Of a stretch of DNA of 45,762 nucleotides, positions 16,185 to 24,070 are shown one piece after another. Source of the DNA: an uncultured Lachnospiraceae bacterium (GTDB lineage Bacteria > Bacillota > Clostridia > Lachnospirales > Lachnospiraceae); NCBI GenBank assembly GCA_944380065.1, contig CALWGM010000137.1, positions 1 to 45,762 on the forward strand, given 5' to 3'. The notes under the pieces were generated by a model. The model was given only the letters and a program-made list of their open reading frames with translations, did not search any database and was not told the DNA's origin. Position numbers and translations under genes: made by a program. How positions within the stretch are numbered: the first letter of the stretch is position 1; each line of letters starts with the position of its first letter.

Positions 16185-16994
16185 ATGTCAGAGAAAGTAA
16201 TTGGTTTTATCGGCGGCGGCAACATGGCCTCCGCGATCATCGGAGGTCTTTTATCCTCCGGACTGTCAGACCGGGAGCATATCCTGGCTGCGGATAAAAG
16301 CGAGGCGTCCGTGGCGCGCCTGAAGGAGCGTTTCGGTATTCAGGCGTCTGTTTCCAATACGGAAGTCAGCGCGAAAGCGGATATTTTGTTTTTAGCGGTG
16401 AAGCCGGACGTATTTTCGGTGGTGATTCCGGAGATCCGCAATGCCATGAAGAAAGATGCGGTAGTGGTTTCCATTGCGGCCGGCCAGTCGATCGCGAAGA
16501 TCCAGGCGGTGTTCGCAAAACCGGTGAAGCTGATCCGTGTGATGCCGAATACGCCGGCGCTGGTGGGGGCTTCCATGAGCGCCCTCTGCCGGAATGAGCT
16601 GATATCCGAGGAGGAGCTTCAGGAGGTGTACCGGCTGTTCTGCAGCTTCGGCGAGGCGGAGATCATCCCGGAGAAACTGATGGACGCAGTGGTGGGGATC
16701 AGCGGTTCCTCTCCCGCCTATGTGTATATGATGATCGAAGCCATGGCGGACGCGGCGGTTGCCGACGGCATGCCCAGGGCGCAGGCCTATAAGTTTGCGG
16801 CCCAGGCGGTGCTGGGATCTGCCAAGATGGTACTGGAGACGGGTAAACATCCGGGTGAACTGAAGGATATGGTCTGCTCCCCGGCCGGGACGACGATTGA
16901 GGCGGTAGCTGTCCTGGAGAAGATGGGATTCCGGAGCGCAGTCATTGAGGGACAGAGAGCCTGTGTACAGAAATCCAGGGAAATGAGCAGGTAA
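16185..16994 (+). CDS. proC: Pyrroline-5-carboxylate reductase
   Basis: A 269-residue enzyme for the last step of proline synthesis, reducing pyrroline-5-carboxylate with NAD(P)H. The N-terminal Rossmann motif is 'IGFIGGGNMASAIIGGLL'. The middle has 'LFLAVKPDVFS' and 'IRVMPNTPALVGASM'. The C-terminal dimer domain holds 'GISGSSPAYVYMMIEAMADAAV' and the family signature 'HPGELKDMVCSPAGTTIEAV'. The start at 16185 follows AAAGGAG; a reading starting 96 bases earlier runs through the hairpin and is rejected. No other proline genes are nearby. Confidence 0.96.
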   Translation: MSEKVIGFIGGGNMASAIIGGLLSSGLSDREHILAADKSEASVARLKERFGIQASVSNTEVSAKADILFLAVKPDVFSVVIPEIRNAMKKDAVVVSIAAGQSIAKIQAVFAKPVKLIRVMPNTPALVGASMSALCRNELISEEELQEVYRLFCSFGEAEIIPEKLMDAVVGISGSSPAYVYMMIEAMADAAVADGMPRAQAYKFAAQAVLGSAKMVLETGKHPGELKDMVCSPAGTTIEAVAVLEKMGFRSAVIEGQRACVQKSREMSR

Positions 16995-17043
16995 AACTTT
17001 ATAAAAATTTTAGAATAAATCAACATTCTCTAAACATTTGCGT

Positions 17044-17057
17044 GTTAATATATTAAC
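17044..17057. promoter_or_regulatory. Perfect 14-bp palindrome upstream of the MarR gene
   Basis: gttaatatattaac is a perfect inverted repeat, a form common for MarR-family operators. It is about 185 bases before the MarR start, in an otherwise unassigned 246-base gap. Assignment as an operator is inferred. Confidence 0.45.
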
Positions 17058-17240
17058 AGATGAAACATCGGGAGCGTTCAAAACACTCCACATTTCATGC
17101 ATGAGTCAGGCTGGTCGGGAGCTTCATCCCACATTTTCGCAGGATTCGCGTGATGCACGCAGGATATGCATATAGAATGGACAGGAGCAGAATCTGTTTT
17201 TGCCCCCGGTGAAATACAAAATGTTCAGGAGGTATGATTT

Positions 17241-17744
17241 ATGACAGACCAGTTACAGCAGGACGATTTGATGGCTCTGGGAAACCGGCTGATGCATCTG
17301 CGTTATTCGATTGATTCCGACCATCTGGGGCTTGTTTTTTCGGAGATCACGCTGCCCGACTATATGATATTGCTGAGGTTTGCCCGGAGGATGGGGATCT
17401 ACAAATTGGAGACAAAGATTTATCTGAAAGAGATCTGTGCGGAGCTGAATCTTCCGATGACACGGGTGTCCAAGATGGTGCAGAACCTGCAGAATAAAGG
17501 GTATGTATACTGGCAGCATGATGAGGACGGCAGTGAGGGAACCTATATTTATCTGTCTGAAAACGGGGCGGAGAAAATGCGCCTGCAGCAGAAGATTTTA
17601 GAGGAGTATTTCTCCAGGATCGTGGACCGGATCGGCTATGAAAAGGTGTCCCAGGTGCTGGATATGATGGAGCGTCTGGAGAACGTGATGGAAGAGGAGG
17701 CGGAAAATCTTCGCGGCGCGGCGGAGGCAGAGGAAGCGTCCTGA
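17241..17744 (+). CDS. MarR-family transcriptional regulator
   Basis: A 167-residue protein with a winged helix-turn-helix: 'KIYLKEICAELNLPMTRVSKMVQNLQNKGYVYWQHDE' (about residues 58-95) followed by the wing 'GTYIYLSENGAEKM'. Flanking helices for dimerisation are present, and the end is Glu/Ala-rich. AGGAGG lies eight bases before the ATG. The stop is 54 bases upstream of a membrane-anchored hydrolase gene with no terminator between, so the two probably form an operon. The ligand is unknown. Confidence 0.87.
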   Translation: MTDQLQQDDLMALGNRLMHLRYSIDSDHLGLVFSEITLPDYMILLRFARRMGIYKLETKIYLKEICAELNLPMTRVSKMVQNLQNKGYVYWQHDEDGSEGTYIYLSENGAEKMRLQQKILEEYFSRIVDRIGYEKVSQVLDMMERLENVMEEEAENLRGAAEAEEAS

Positions 17745-17798
17745 CTTTCTGAAGGATAACCGGACAAATGAGAACTCAGTTACAGACAGGAGGCGGCG

Positions 17799-18764
17799 AT
17801 GGAGATTGTGATCATCCTTGCGGCCGTGATTGTGGCAGCCTGGATCGGCATGGGATATGTGGGATTCCGGGCTGCTATTTTGCGCGGTCACGAACTGAAT
17901 ATCAGGGACAGGGACTCCTACCGGGGAACGTCCTGGGACAAATATCATGACGAGATTATGGAAGGGATCCGATGGATCGAGAGCCGGGAACGGGAACGGG
18001 TGGAGATCGTATCAGACGACGGCCTGAAGTTAGTGGGAAGACTGACTCTGCATCCGGGGGCAAAGGGGATCGTGCTGATGTTCCACGGCTACCGGACGCA
18101 CCCGGAGATTGATTTCTCAGCATCTTCCCATGTGTATTATGAGGCGGGGAACCATATCCTGCACATTGACCAGCGGGCGGCCGGAGAGAGCGAAGGGAAG
18201 TATATCGGTTTCGGCGTGCTGGAAAGCCGGGACTGCAGGCGCTGGTGCGAATACGCCCTGCAGCGGTTCGGGCCAGAGATCAGGATTTATCTGGGCGGGC
18301 TTTCCATGGGGGCGTCCACGGTGCTGATGGCCGTGGGGCGCGGGCTGCCGGAGAATGTCTGCGGGATCGTGGCGGACAGCGCCTTTTCTTCCCCGGCGGA
18401 GATCATTCAGAAGAAAATACACCAGACCTATAAGATCAGGGGAGGGGCGCTGACGCTGGCCATCGGCCTCTGGGCAAAGCTTTTGGCCCGCTATTCCCTG
18501 TGGGAGATGTCTATCCCGGAGATCATGGAGACAAATACAATTCCGGTCTTTTTTATCCACGGAAAAGCGGACAGCCTGGTGCCGGTGGAGATGACCGAAA
18601 AGGCGGCCGCAGCCTGCCGGGCGCCGAAGCAGGTGCTCTTCGTGGACGGGGCGGAGCATGGTACCGGGTATCTGATGGAAAATGAGATTTACCGGAATAT
18701 GCTGGCGGAGTTTGTGGATCCGGAAGCCGGCAGATCACCGGGGAATCCGGATGAAGCAATTTAA
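17799..18764 (+). CDS. Membrane-anchored alpha/beta hydrolase (YqkD-like)
   Basis: A 321-residue protein. The first ~25 residues form a single hydrophobic anchor ('IVIILAAVIVAAWIGMGYVGF'). The hydrolase domain carries 'VLMFHGYRTHPE' (oxyanion region), the nucleophile elbow GLSMGAS near residue 168, 'FFIHGKADSLVP' with the likely acid, and 'GAEHGTGY' with the likely His. Bacillus YqkD and related serine hydrolases share this layout; their substrates are not established. GGAGGCGG precedes the ATG at 17799. It follows the MarR gene and is closed by a strong terminator. Confidence 0.83.
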   Translation: MEIVIILAAVIVAAWIGMGYVGFRAAILRGHELNIRDRDSYRGTSWDKYHDEIMEGIRWIESRERERVEIVSDDGLKLVGRLTLHPGAKGIVLMFHGYRTHPEIDFSASSHVYYEAGNHILHIDQRAAGESEGKYIGFGVLESRDCRRWCEYALQRFGPEIRIYLGGLSMGASTVLMAVGRGLPENVCGIVADSAFSSPAEIIQKKIHQTYKIRGGALTLAIGLWAKLLARYSLWEMSIPEIMETNTIPVFFIHGKADSLVPVEMTEKAAAACRAPKQVLFVDGAEHGTGYLMENEIYRNMLAEFVDPEAGRSPGNPDEAI

Positions 18765-18819
18765 GAAGCCGGCGGTTTCCGCCTGCAGGTACTGCAGAGG
18801 GAAGCCGCCGGCTTCTTTT
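18765..18819. terminator. Terminator between hydrolase and pncB
   Basis: gaagccggcggtttc (18765-18779) pairs almost perfectly with gaagccgccggcttc (18801-18815), then TTTT. An upstream AAG on the other side means it may also act for convergent pncB. Confidence 0.9.
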
Positions 18820-18848
18820 GGGCCGGGAGAGAGTATCTCCTGCCTGGT

Positions 18849-20321
18849 TTATACATTGTGATATTTGGCGGAACTCAGTTCGTTGAACACCTTCTGCTTC
18901 ATGTCATAGAGCCTGTCCGACAGATCCACGTATACTTTGGCCGGGTTGACGAACCGCATGTTTTCATCCCAGAGGGTCTGCTTTTCTTTTGCGCAGATGG
19001 CCTGGATCTCCATGACGGAGGGGGAGGTATACACACATTTGCCATCGTCGAAGATCTGCTCCAACAGCCTGCGCATGGTGTAGGTGCCGCCCTTGATGCG
19101 CGTGCGCTTCCAGGTCTCGTGCGGGTCAAAGAGCACCATGTCCTCCCGGGGATCGAAAGTCTCGTCCGCCAGGCAGATCAGGTCGGCGCGGATCTTGCCG
19201 GTCTCTTTATCGTAGATCCGGTAGATCTCTTTGTTGCCGGGGTTGGTTACCTTTTCTGTATTTTCAGACAGTTTGATCTTGGGGATGAAGCTGCCGTCCT
19301 CCGCCTGGATGGCGGCCAGTTTGTAAACGCCGCCGAAAGCAGGCCAGTCCCTGGAGGTGATCAGGCTGGTGCCCACGCCCCAGGAGGTGATGGTGGCGCC
19401 CTGGATCTTCAGGCTCTCGATCAGGTATTCGTCCAGATCGTTGGAGGCGGAAATGATCGCCTCCGGGAAACCGGCTTCATCCAGTGCCCGGCGCACCTTT
19501 TTCGACAGATACGCCAGATCGCCGCTGTCCATGCGGATGCCGAAATTGCGGAATTCCCTGCCGGATTCTTTCATCTCACGGAAGACACGGATCGCGTTGG
19601 GAAGCCCGGATTTCAGTGTGTCATATGTATCGATCAGCAGGATGCAGGCGTTGGGATAGAGCTCCGCGTAGGTCTTAAAGGCGGTGTATTCATCCGGGAA
19701 GCTCATGATCCAGCTGTGGGCGTGGGTCCCCTTCACCGGGATGTTGAATACCTGTCCGGCCAGTACGTTGGAAGTGGCGACGCAGCCGCCGATGACTGCC
19801 GCGCGGGCGCCGAGGATGCCGGAATCCGGCCCCTGGGCCCGGCGCAGACCGAACTCCATCACGCAGTCCCCTTTTGCCGCGTAACAGACACGGGCTGCCT
19901 TGGTGGCGATCAGGCTCTGGTGATTCATAATATTTAAAATGGCAGTCTCCACTAACTGCGCCTCCATGATGGGGGCGACAACCTTGATAAAGGGTTCCCT
20001 GGGGAAAATCACCGTTCCCTCGGGAATGGCGTAGATGCTGCCGGAAAAGCGAAAGGTGCTTAAATATTTCAGGAAATCGTCGTCAAACATATGCAGGCTC
20101 TCCAGATAACGGATGTCATCGGTGGAAAACTGCAGATTCTTGATGTATTCGATGACCTGTTCCAGGCCGCAGGCGATGGCATAGCCGCTGCCGGAGGGAT
20201 TTTCCCGGTAAAAAGCGTCAAAAATGACGATATCCCGGTTCCCGGTCTTGAAGTATCCCTGCATCATGGTGATCTCATACAGGTCCGTTAACAGTGTCAG
20301 ATTTTGTGATCTCATGCTCAT
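18849..20321 (-). CDS. pncB: Nicotinate phosphoribosyltransferase
   Basis: About 490 residues. It makes nicotinate mononucleotide from nicotinate and PRPP with ATP use, in NAD salvage. Family features are 'LLTDLYEITMMQGYF' at the N-terminus, 'FGLRRAQGPDSG' around the substrate site, 'GTHAHSWIMSF' with the catalytic His, 'LLIDTYDT', 'IRMDSGDLAYLS' and 'WGVGTSLITS'. The start is not clear: ATG at 20321 or 20315 gives the normal N-terminus but lacks an adjacent Shine-Dalgarno sequence. A GAGGAG lies 26 bases upstream and is separated from the ATG by a perfect 7-bp hairpin. A longer reading from 20402 or 20360 adds residues without family support. Confidence 0.94.
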   Translation of the reverse strand: MSMRSQNLTLLTDLYEITMMQGYFKTGNRDIVIFDAFYRENPSGSGYAIACGLEQVIEYIKNLQFSTDDIRYLESLHMFDDDFLKYLSTFRFSGSIYAIPEGTVIFPREPFIKVVAPIMEAQLVETAILNIMNHQSLIATKAARVCYAAKGDCVMEFGLRRAQGPDSGILGARAAVIGGCVATSNVLAGQVFNIPVKGTHAHSWIMSFPDEYTAFKTYAELYPNACILLIDTYDTLKSGLPNAIRVFREMKESGREFRNFGIRMDSGDLAYLSKKVRRALDEAGFPEAIISASNDLDEYLIESLKIQGATITSWGVGTSLITSRDWPAFGGVYKLAAIQAEDGSFIPKIKLSENTEKVTNPGNKEIYRIYDKETGKIRADLICLADETFDPREDMVLFDPHETWKRTRIKGGTYTMRRLLEQIFDDGKCVYTSPSVMEIQAICAKEKQTLWDENMRFVNPAKVYVDLSDRLYDMKQKVFNELSSAKYHNV

Positions 20322-20362
20322 TTTCCGGCCGGAATGCCGGCCGACTCCTCTCTTCACACACA
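20322..20362 (-). promoter_or_regulatory. Hairpin between ribosome binding site and start of pncB
   Basis: On the minus strand, GAGGAG is followed by cggccgg-catt-ccggccg and then GAAAATG. Folding of the stem would bring the site to normal distance from the ATG, so the hairpin may set or control translation. Confidence 0.45.
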
Positions 20363-20416
20363 TGCCGGGGGCGGTTTTTTCAGAAAAAACACATGCCGGC
20401 ACACGTTTTTCTTAAA

Positions 20417-20444
20417 ATTATACTCTATTTTTACGGCTGTGCAA
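20417..20444 (-). promoter_or_regulatory. Promoter of pncB
   Basis: On the minus strand, TTGCAC (20444-20439) and TATAAT (20422-20417) are 16 bases apart. It is back to back with the ileS promoter. Confidence 0.7.
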
Positions 20445-20483
20445 CACAAAAACTGCAGAAAATGTATTTTTCCGGGTACGGGG

Positions 20484-20512
20484 TTGACATTTACTGCTAA
20501 AATATTTATAAT
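20484..20512 (+). promoter_or_regulatory. Promoter of the T-box-ileS-glgP transcript
   Basis: Full-consensus TTGACA (20484-20489) and TATAAT (20507-20512) with a 17-base spacer. Transcription should start near 20519, giving a leader of about 390 bases. Confidence 0.85.
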
Positions 20513-20529
20513 TTGCATGTTCTGTAATC

Positions 20530-20803
20530 AGAAAACAGGAAAAGACTTTGACGAAGACAGTAAACTGGAAAGGAACGTCGCAGCGAGCCGGGTTGGTGTG
20601 AGCCGGTATCAGTAGTTTCCAGTGGAAGATCCCTTCCGAGTTGCAGTTTCGAAACGGGGCGGCATTTCCTGCCGGGCCGGTGTAGAGGCTGACGGGTTTC
20701 CGCCGTTACAGGAAACGGTATCCGGCCTGTGTGCCGCGTACTTCGAACAGGTGGTTTTGTGAAAGCGTGCGCTCTCATCCTTTTCGGGTGAGGGCTTTTT
20801 TAT
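20530..20803 (+). promoter_or_regulatory. T-box riboswitch, isoleucine specific
   Basis: The leader of ileS. Stem I holds the candidate specifier ATC (20608-20610) within GGTATCAGTAG, matching the aminoacyl-tRNA synthetase downstream. The antiterminator T-box core AACAGGTGGTTTTGTG is at about 20746-20761; its TGGT can pair with the ACCA end of uncharged tRNA-Ile. A terminator stem (gctctcatcc 20771-20780 with gggtgagggc 20786-20795, then six T's) follows. Uncharged tRNA-Ile binding should block termination and raise expression of ileS and the coupled glgP. The T-box core differs slightly from the common AGGGTGGNACCGCG. Confidence 0.9.
20771..20803 (+). terminator. T-box terminator stem
   Basis: A 10-bp stem with a TTTTC loop followed by TTTTTTATTTT; it is the conditional terminator of the T-box. 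Confidence 0.9.
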
Positions 20804-20911
20804 TTTACTGGGAAACGAAGTTTCCTGTAAGATAAAAAATGCCATGGGATGCGCAGTCTGCCTGGATGGATGAATGTGTAAGTGATAAAAAATGTGAGTA
20901 AGGAGAACAGG

Positions 20912-23900
20912 ATGTACGAAAAAGTATCAACAAATATGAATTTCGTTGAGCGGGAAAAGAAGGTGGAGCAGTTCTGGCGTGAGAACGACATCTTCCGCAA
21001 GAGTATGGAGAACCGGAAGGAGGGCGAGACCTATACGTTTTATGACGGCCCGCCCACAGCCAACGGAAAGCCCCATATCGGCCATGTCCTGACCCGTGTT
21101 ATCAAGGATATGATCCCCCGTTACCAGACGATGAAGGGAAAGTATGTTCCGCGTAAGGCAGGATGGGATACCCACGGTCTCCCGGTGGAATTGGAAGTGG
21201 AGAAGCTGCTGGGCTTAAACGGCAAGGAGCAGATCGAGGAATACGGGATGGAGCCTTTCATTAAAAAGTGTAAGGAGTCTGTCTGGAAATATAAGGGAAT
21301 GTGGGAGGATTTCTCCTCCACGGTAGGTTTCTGGGCGGATATGGAGCACCCGTATGTGACCTATGACGATGATTTTATTGAGTCTGAGTGGTGGGCGTTG
21401 AACCAGATCTGGAAGAAGGGGCTTTTGTACAAGGGCTTCAAGATCGTTCCCTACTGCCCCCGCTGCGGTACCCCGCTGTCCACTGCCGAGGTGTCCCAGG
21501 GCTACAAGACCGTGAAGGAGCGTTCTGCCATCGTCCGCTTCAAAGTGGCGGACGAGGACGCGTATTTCCTGGCCTGGACCACCACCCCCTGGACACTTCC
21601 CAGCAACGTGGCGCTCTGTGTGAATCCGGAAGACAGCTATGTAAAGGTAAAATGTGCCGACGGCTACACATATTATATGGCAGAGGAACTGCTGGATCAG
21701 GTGCTGGGAAAATTGGCAGATGAGGAACATGGCGTAAAGGCCTATGAGATCCTGGAGACCATGAAGGGCAAGGATCTGGAGTACAAAGAGTATGAGCCGC
21801 TGTTTCCCTGGGCAAAGGATGTGGCGGATAAACAGAAGAAAAAGGGCTTCTTTGTGACCTGCGACGATTATGTTACCATGTCGGACGGTACCGGTATCGT
21901 TCATATCGCGCCGGCCTTTGGTGAGGACGACGCGAATGTGGGCCGCCATTACGACCTGCCGTTCGTGCAGTTTGTGGACGGCAAGGGCGAGATGACAGAG
22001 GAGACCGCTTACGCCGGCGTTTTTGTAAAGAAAGCCGATCCGCTGATCCTTACAGACCTGGAAAAAGAAGGAAAATTATTTGACGCCCCGAAGTTTGAGC
22101 ATGAGTATCCCCACTGCTGGAGGTGTGATACTCCCCTGATTTACTATGCCAGGGAGTCCTGGTATATTAAGGAGACGGCAGTCCGCGACGACCTGATCCG
22201 CAATAATAACACGGTGAACTGGATCCCGGAATCCATCGGCAAGGGACGTTTTGGCAACTGGCTGGAGAATATCCAGGACTGGGCCATCTCCCGGAACCGT
22301 TACTGGGGTACTCCCCTGAATATCTGGGAGTGTGAGTGCGGCCATCAGGAGTCCATCGGCAGCCGCGCCGAACTGGCAGAAAAGAGCGGCAATCCCGATG
22401 CGCTGACGGTAGAGCTTCACCGTCCTTATATCGATGCAATTACTGTCAAATGTCCGCACTGCGGCAAAGACATGCACCGGGTACCGGAGGTGCTGGACTG
22501 CTGGTTTGACTCCGGCGCCATGCCCTTCGCGCAGCATCATTATCCGTTTGAGAACAAGGAGCTGTTTGAGAAGCAGTTCCCGGCACAGTTCATCTCCGAG
22601 GCGGTAGACCAGACCAGAGGCTGGTTCCACTCCCTGATGGCGGAGTCCACGCTGCTGTTTAACAAGGCTCCTTACGAGAACGTGATCGTACTGGGGCATG
22701 TGCAGGATGAGAACGGACAGAAGATGAGCAAATCCAAGGGAAATGCGGTAGACCCGTTTGAGGCGCTGGCCACCTACGGCGCAGACGCGATCCGCTGGTA
22801 TTTCTACATCAACTCCGCCCCCTGGCTGCCGAACCGTTTCCACGGCAAGGCGGTGCAGGAAGGCCAGAGAAAGTTCATGGGAACCCTGTGGAATACCTAT
22901 GCGTTCTTTGTGCTGTACGCGAATATTGATGAGTTTGACGCCACAAAATATACTCTGGATTATGAGAAGCTTTCCGTGATGGATAAATGGCTTCTGTCAA
23001 AACTGAACTCTGTGGTCAAAGCTGTGGATTATGACCTGGGCAATTACCGGATCCCGGAGGCTGCCAGACAGCTGCAGGAGTTTGTGGATGACATGAGCAA
23101 CTGGTATGTGAGAAGAAACCGTGAGCGTTACTGGGCGAAAGGGATGGAGCAGGATAAGATCAACGCTTATATGACCCTTTATACTGCCCTGGTGACCATC
23201 TGCAAGGCGGCGGCTCCCATGGTTCCGTTTATGACGGAGGATATTTACCGCAATCTGGTCTGCAGTATCGATAAAAACGCGCCGGAAAGCATCCATCTGT
23301 GCGATTTCCCCACAGCGGATGAGAGCAGGATCGATCCGGAGCTGGAAAAGAATATGGATGAGGTGCTGAAGATCGTTGTGCTGGGACGCGCGGCGAGAAA
23401 CGCTTCCGGCATCAAAAACCGTCAGCCCATCCCGGAGATGATGGTACAGTCTGCGGTGCATGTGCCGGAGTACTTTACAGACATTATCGCGGATGAGCTG
23501 AACGTAAAGAAGGTCAGCTTCAAAGAGGATGTGAGTGAATATACCACCTATACCTTCAAGCCGCAGCTGCGTACCGTGGGTCCGAAATACGGAAAGTTCC
23601 TGGGACAGATCAGGACCGCGCTGGCAGAGATTGACGGTCATGCCGCGTGGGAGGAGCTGCAGAAAAACGGTTCCCTGACGCTTCCCGGCGTGGGAGAGGG
23701 CATTGTGCTGACAGAGGACGATCTGCTGATCTCCGTGGCACAGACCGAAGGCTTCGCCACCGAGAGCGGCAATGACATCACGGTCGTGCTGGACATCCGT
23801 CTGACGCCGGAGCTTTTGGAGGAAGGCCTTGTCCGTGAGATCATCAGCAAGGTGCAGACCATGCGGAAAGAGGCCGGCTTTGAAGTGATGGATCAGATCC

Positions 23901-24070
23901 GGATCACGTACCAGGCAGACCAGGAGGTTTGCAGTGTGTTTGCAGCCCATAAAGAGGATATGAAAAAAGATGTGCTGGCAGTGGATATCGCAGAGGAGTC
24001 GCCTGCCGGATATCAGAAGGAATGGAATATCAACGGACACAAAGTAGAATTAGGAGTGAAAAAAGTATGA
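20912..24070 (+). CDS. ileS: Isoleucine-tRNA ligase (type II, eukaryote-like)
   Basis: A 1052-residue enzyme that charges tRNA-Ile. The HIGH motif is in 'ANGKPHIGHVL' near residue 57, the editing domain spans about residues 190-390 ('AWTTTPWTLPSN'), KMSKS is at about 604-608, and the anticodon-binding domain follows. The length (about 1050 rather than 930) and the motif wording 'FYDGPPTANGKPHIGH' with 'RKAGWDTHGLPVE' fit the IleS2 type, which in known cases is less sensitive to mupirocin; that trait is inferred here. AAGGAG precedes the ATG at 20912. The stop (TGA 24068-24070) overlaps the start of glgP. Control by the isoleucine T-box is clear. Confidence 0.97.
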   Translation: MYEKVSTNMNFVEREKKVEQFWRENDIFRKSMENRKEGETYTFYDGPPTANGKPHIGHVLTRVIKDMIPRYQTMKGKYVPRKAGWDTHGLPVELEVEKLLGLNGKEQIEEYGMEPFIKKCKESVWKYKGMWEDFSSTVGFWADMEHPYVTYDDDFIESEWWALNQIWKKGLLYKGFKIVPYCPRCGTPLSTAEVSQGYKTVKERSAIVRFKVADEDAYFLAWTTTPWTLPSNVALCVNPEDSYVKVKCADGYTYYMAEELLDQVLGKLADEEHGVKAYEILETMKGKDLEYKEYEPLFPWAKDVADKQKKKGFFVTCDDYVTMSDGTGIVHIAPAFGEDDANVGRHYDLPFVQFVDGKGEMTEETAYAGVFVKKADPLILTDLEKEGKLFDAPKFEHEYPHCWRCDTPLIYYARESWYIKETAVRDDLIRNNNTVNWIPESIGKGRFGNWLENIQDWAISRNRYWGTPLNIWECECGHQESIGSRAELAEKSGNPDALTVELHRPYIDAITVKCPHCGKDMHRVPEVLDCWFDSGAMPFAQHHYPFENKELFEKQFPAQFISEAVDQTRGWFHSLMAESTLLFNKAPYENVIVLGHVQDENGQKMSKSKGNAVDPFEALATYGADAIRWYFYINSAPWLPNRFHGKAVQEGQRKFMGTLWNTYAFFVLYANIDEFDATKYTLDYEKLSVMDKWLLSKLNSVVKAVDYDLGNYRIPEAARQLQEFVDDMSNWYVRRNRERYWAKGMEQDKINAYMTLYTALVTICKAAAPMVPFMTEDIYRNLVCSIDKNAPESIHLCDFPTADESRIDPELEKNMDEVLKIVVLGRAARNASGIKNRQPIPEMMVQSAVHVPEYFTDIIADELNVKKVSFKEDVSEYTTYTFKPQLRTVGPKYGKFLGQIRTALAEIDGHAAWEELQKNGSLTLPGVGEGIVLTEDDLLISVAQTEGFATESGNDITVVLDIRLTPELLEEGLVREIISKVQTMRKEAGFEVMDQIRITYQADQEVCSVFAAHKEDMKKDVLAVDIAEESPAGYQKEWNINGHKVELGVKKV

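Noticed and set aside
18858-19937. 359-codon plus-strand ORF opposite pncB
   Set aside because: It mirrors a highly conserved enzyme gene, its translation is of His/Ala/Gly-rich shadow type, and no start signal is seen.
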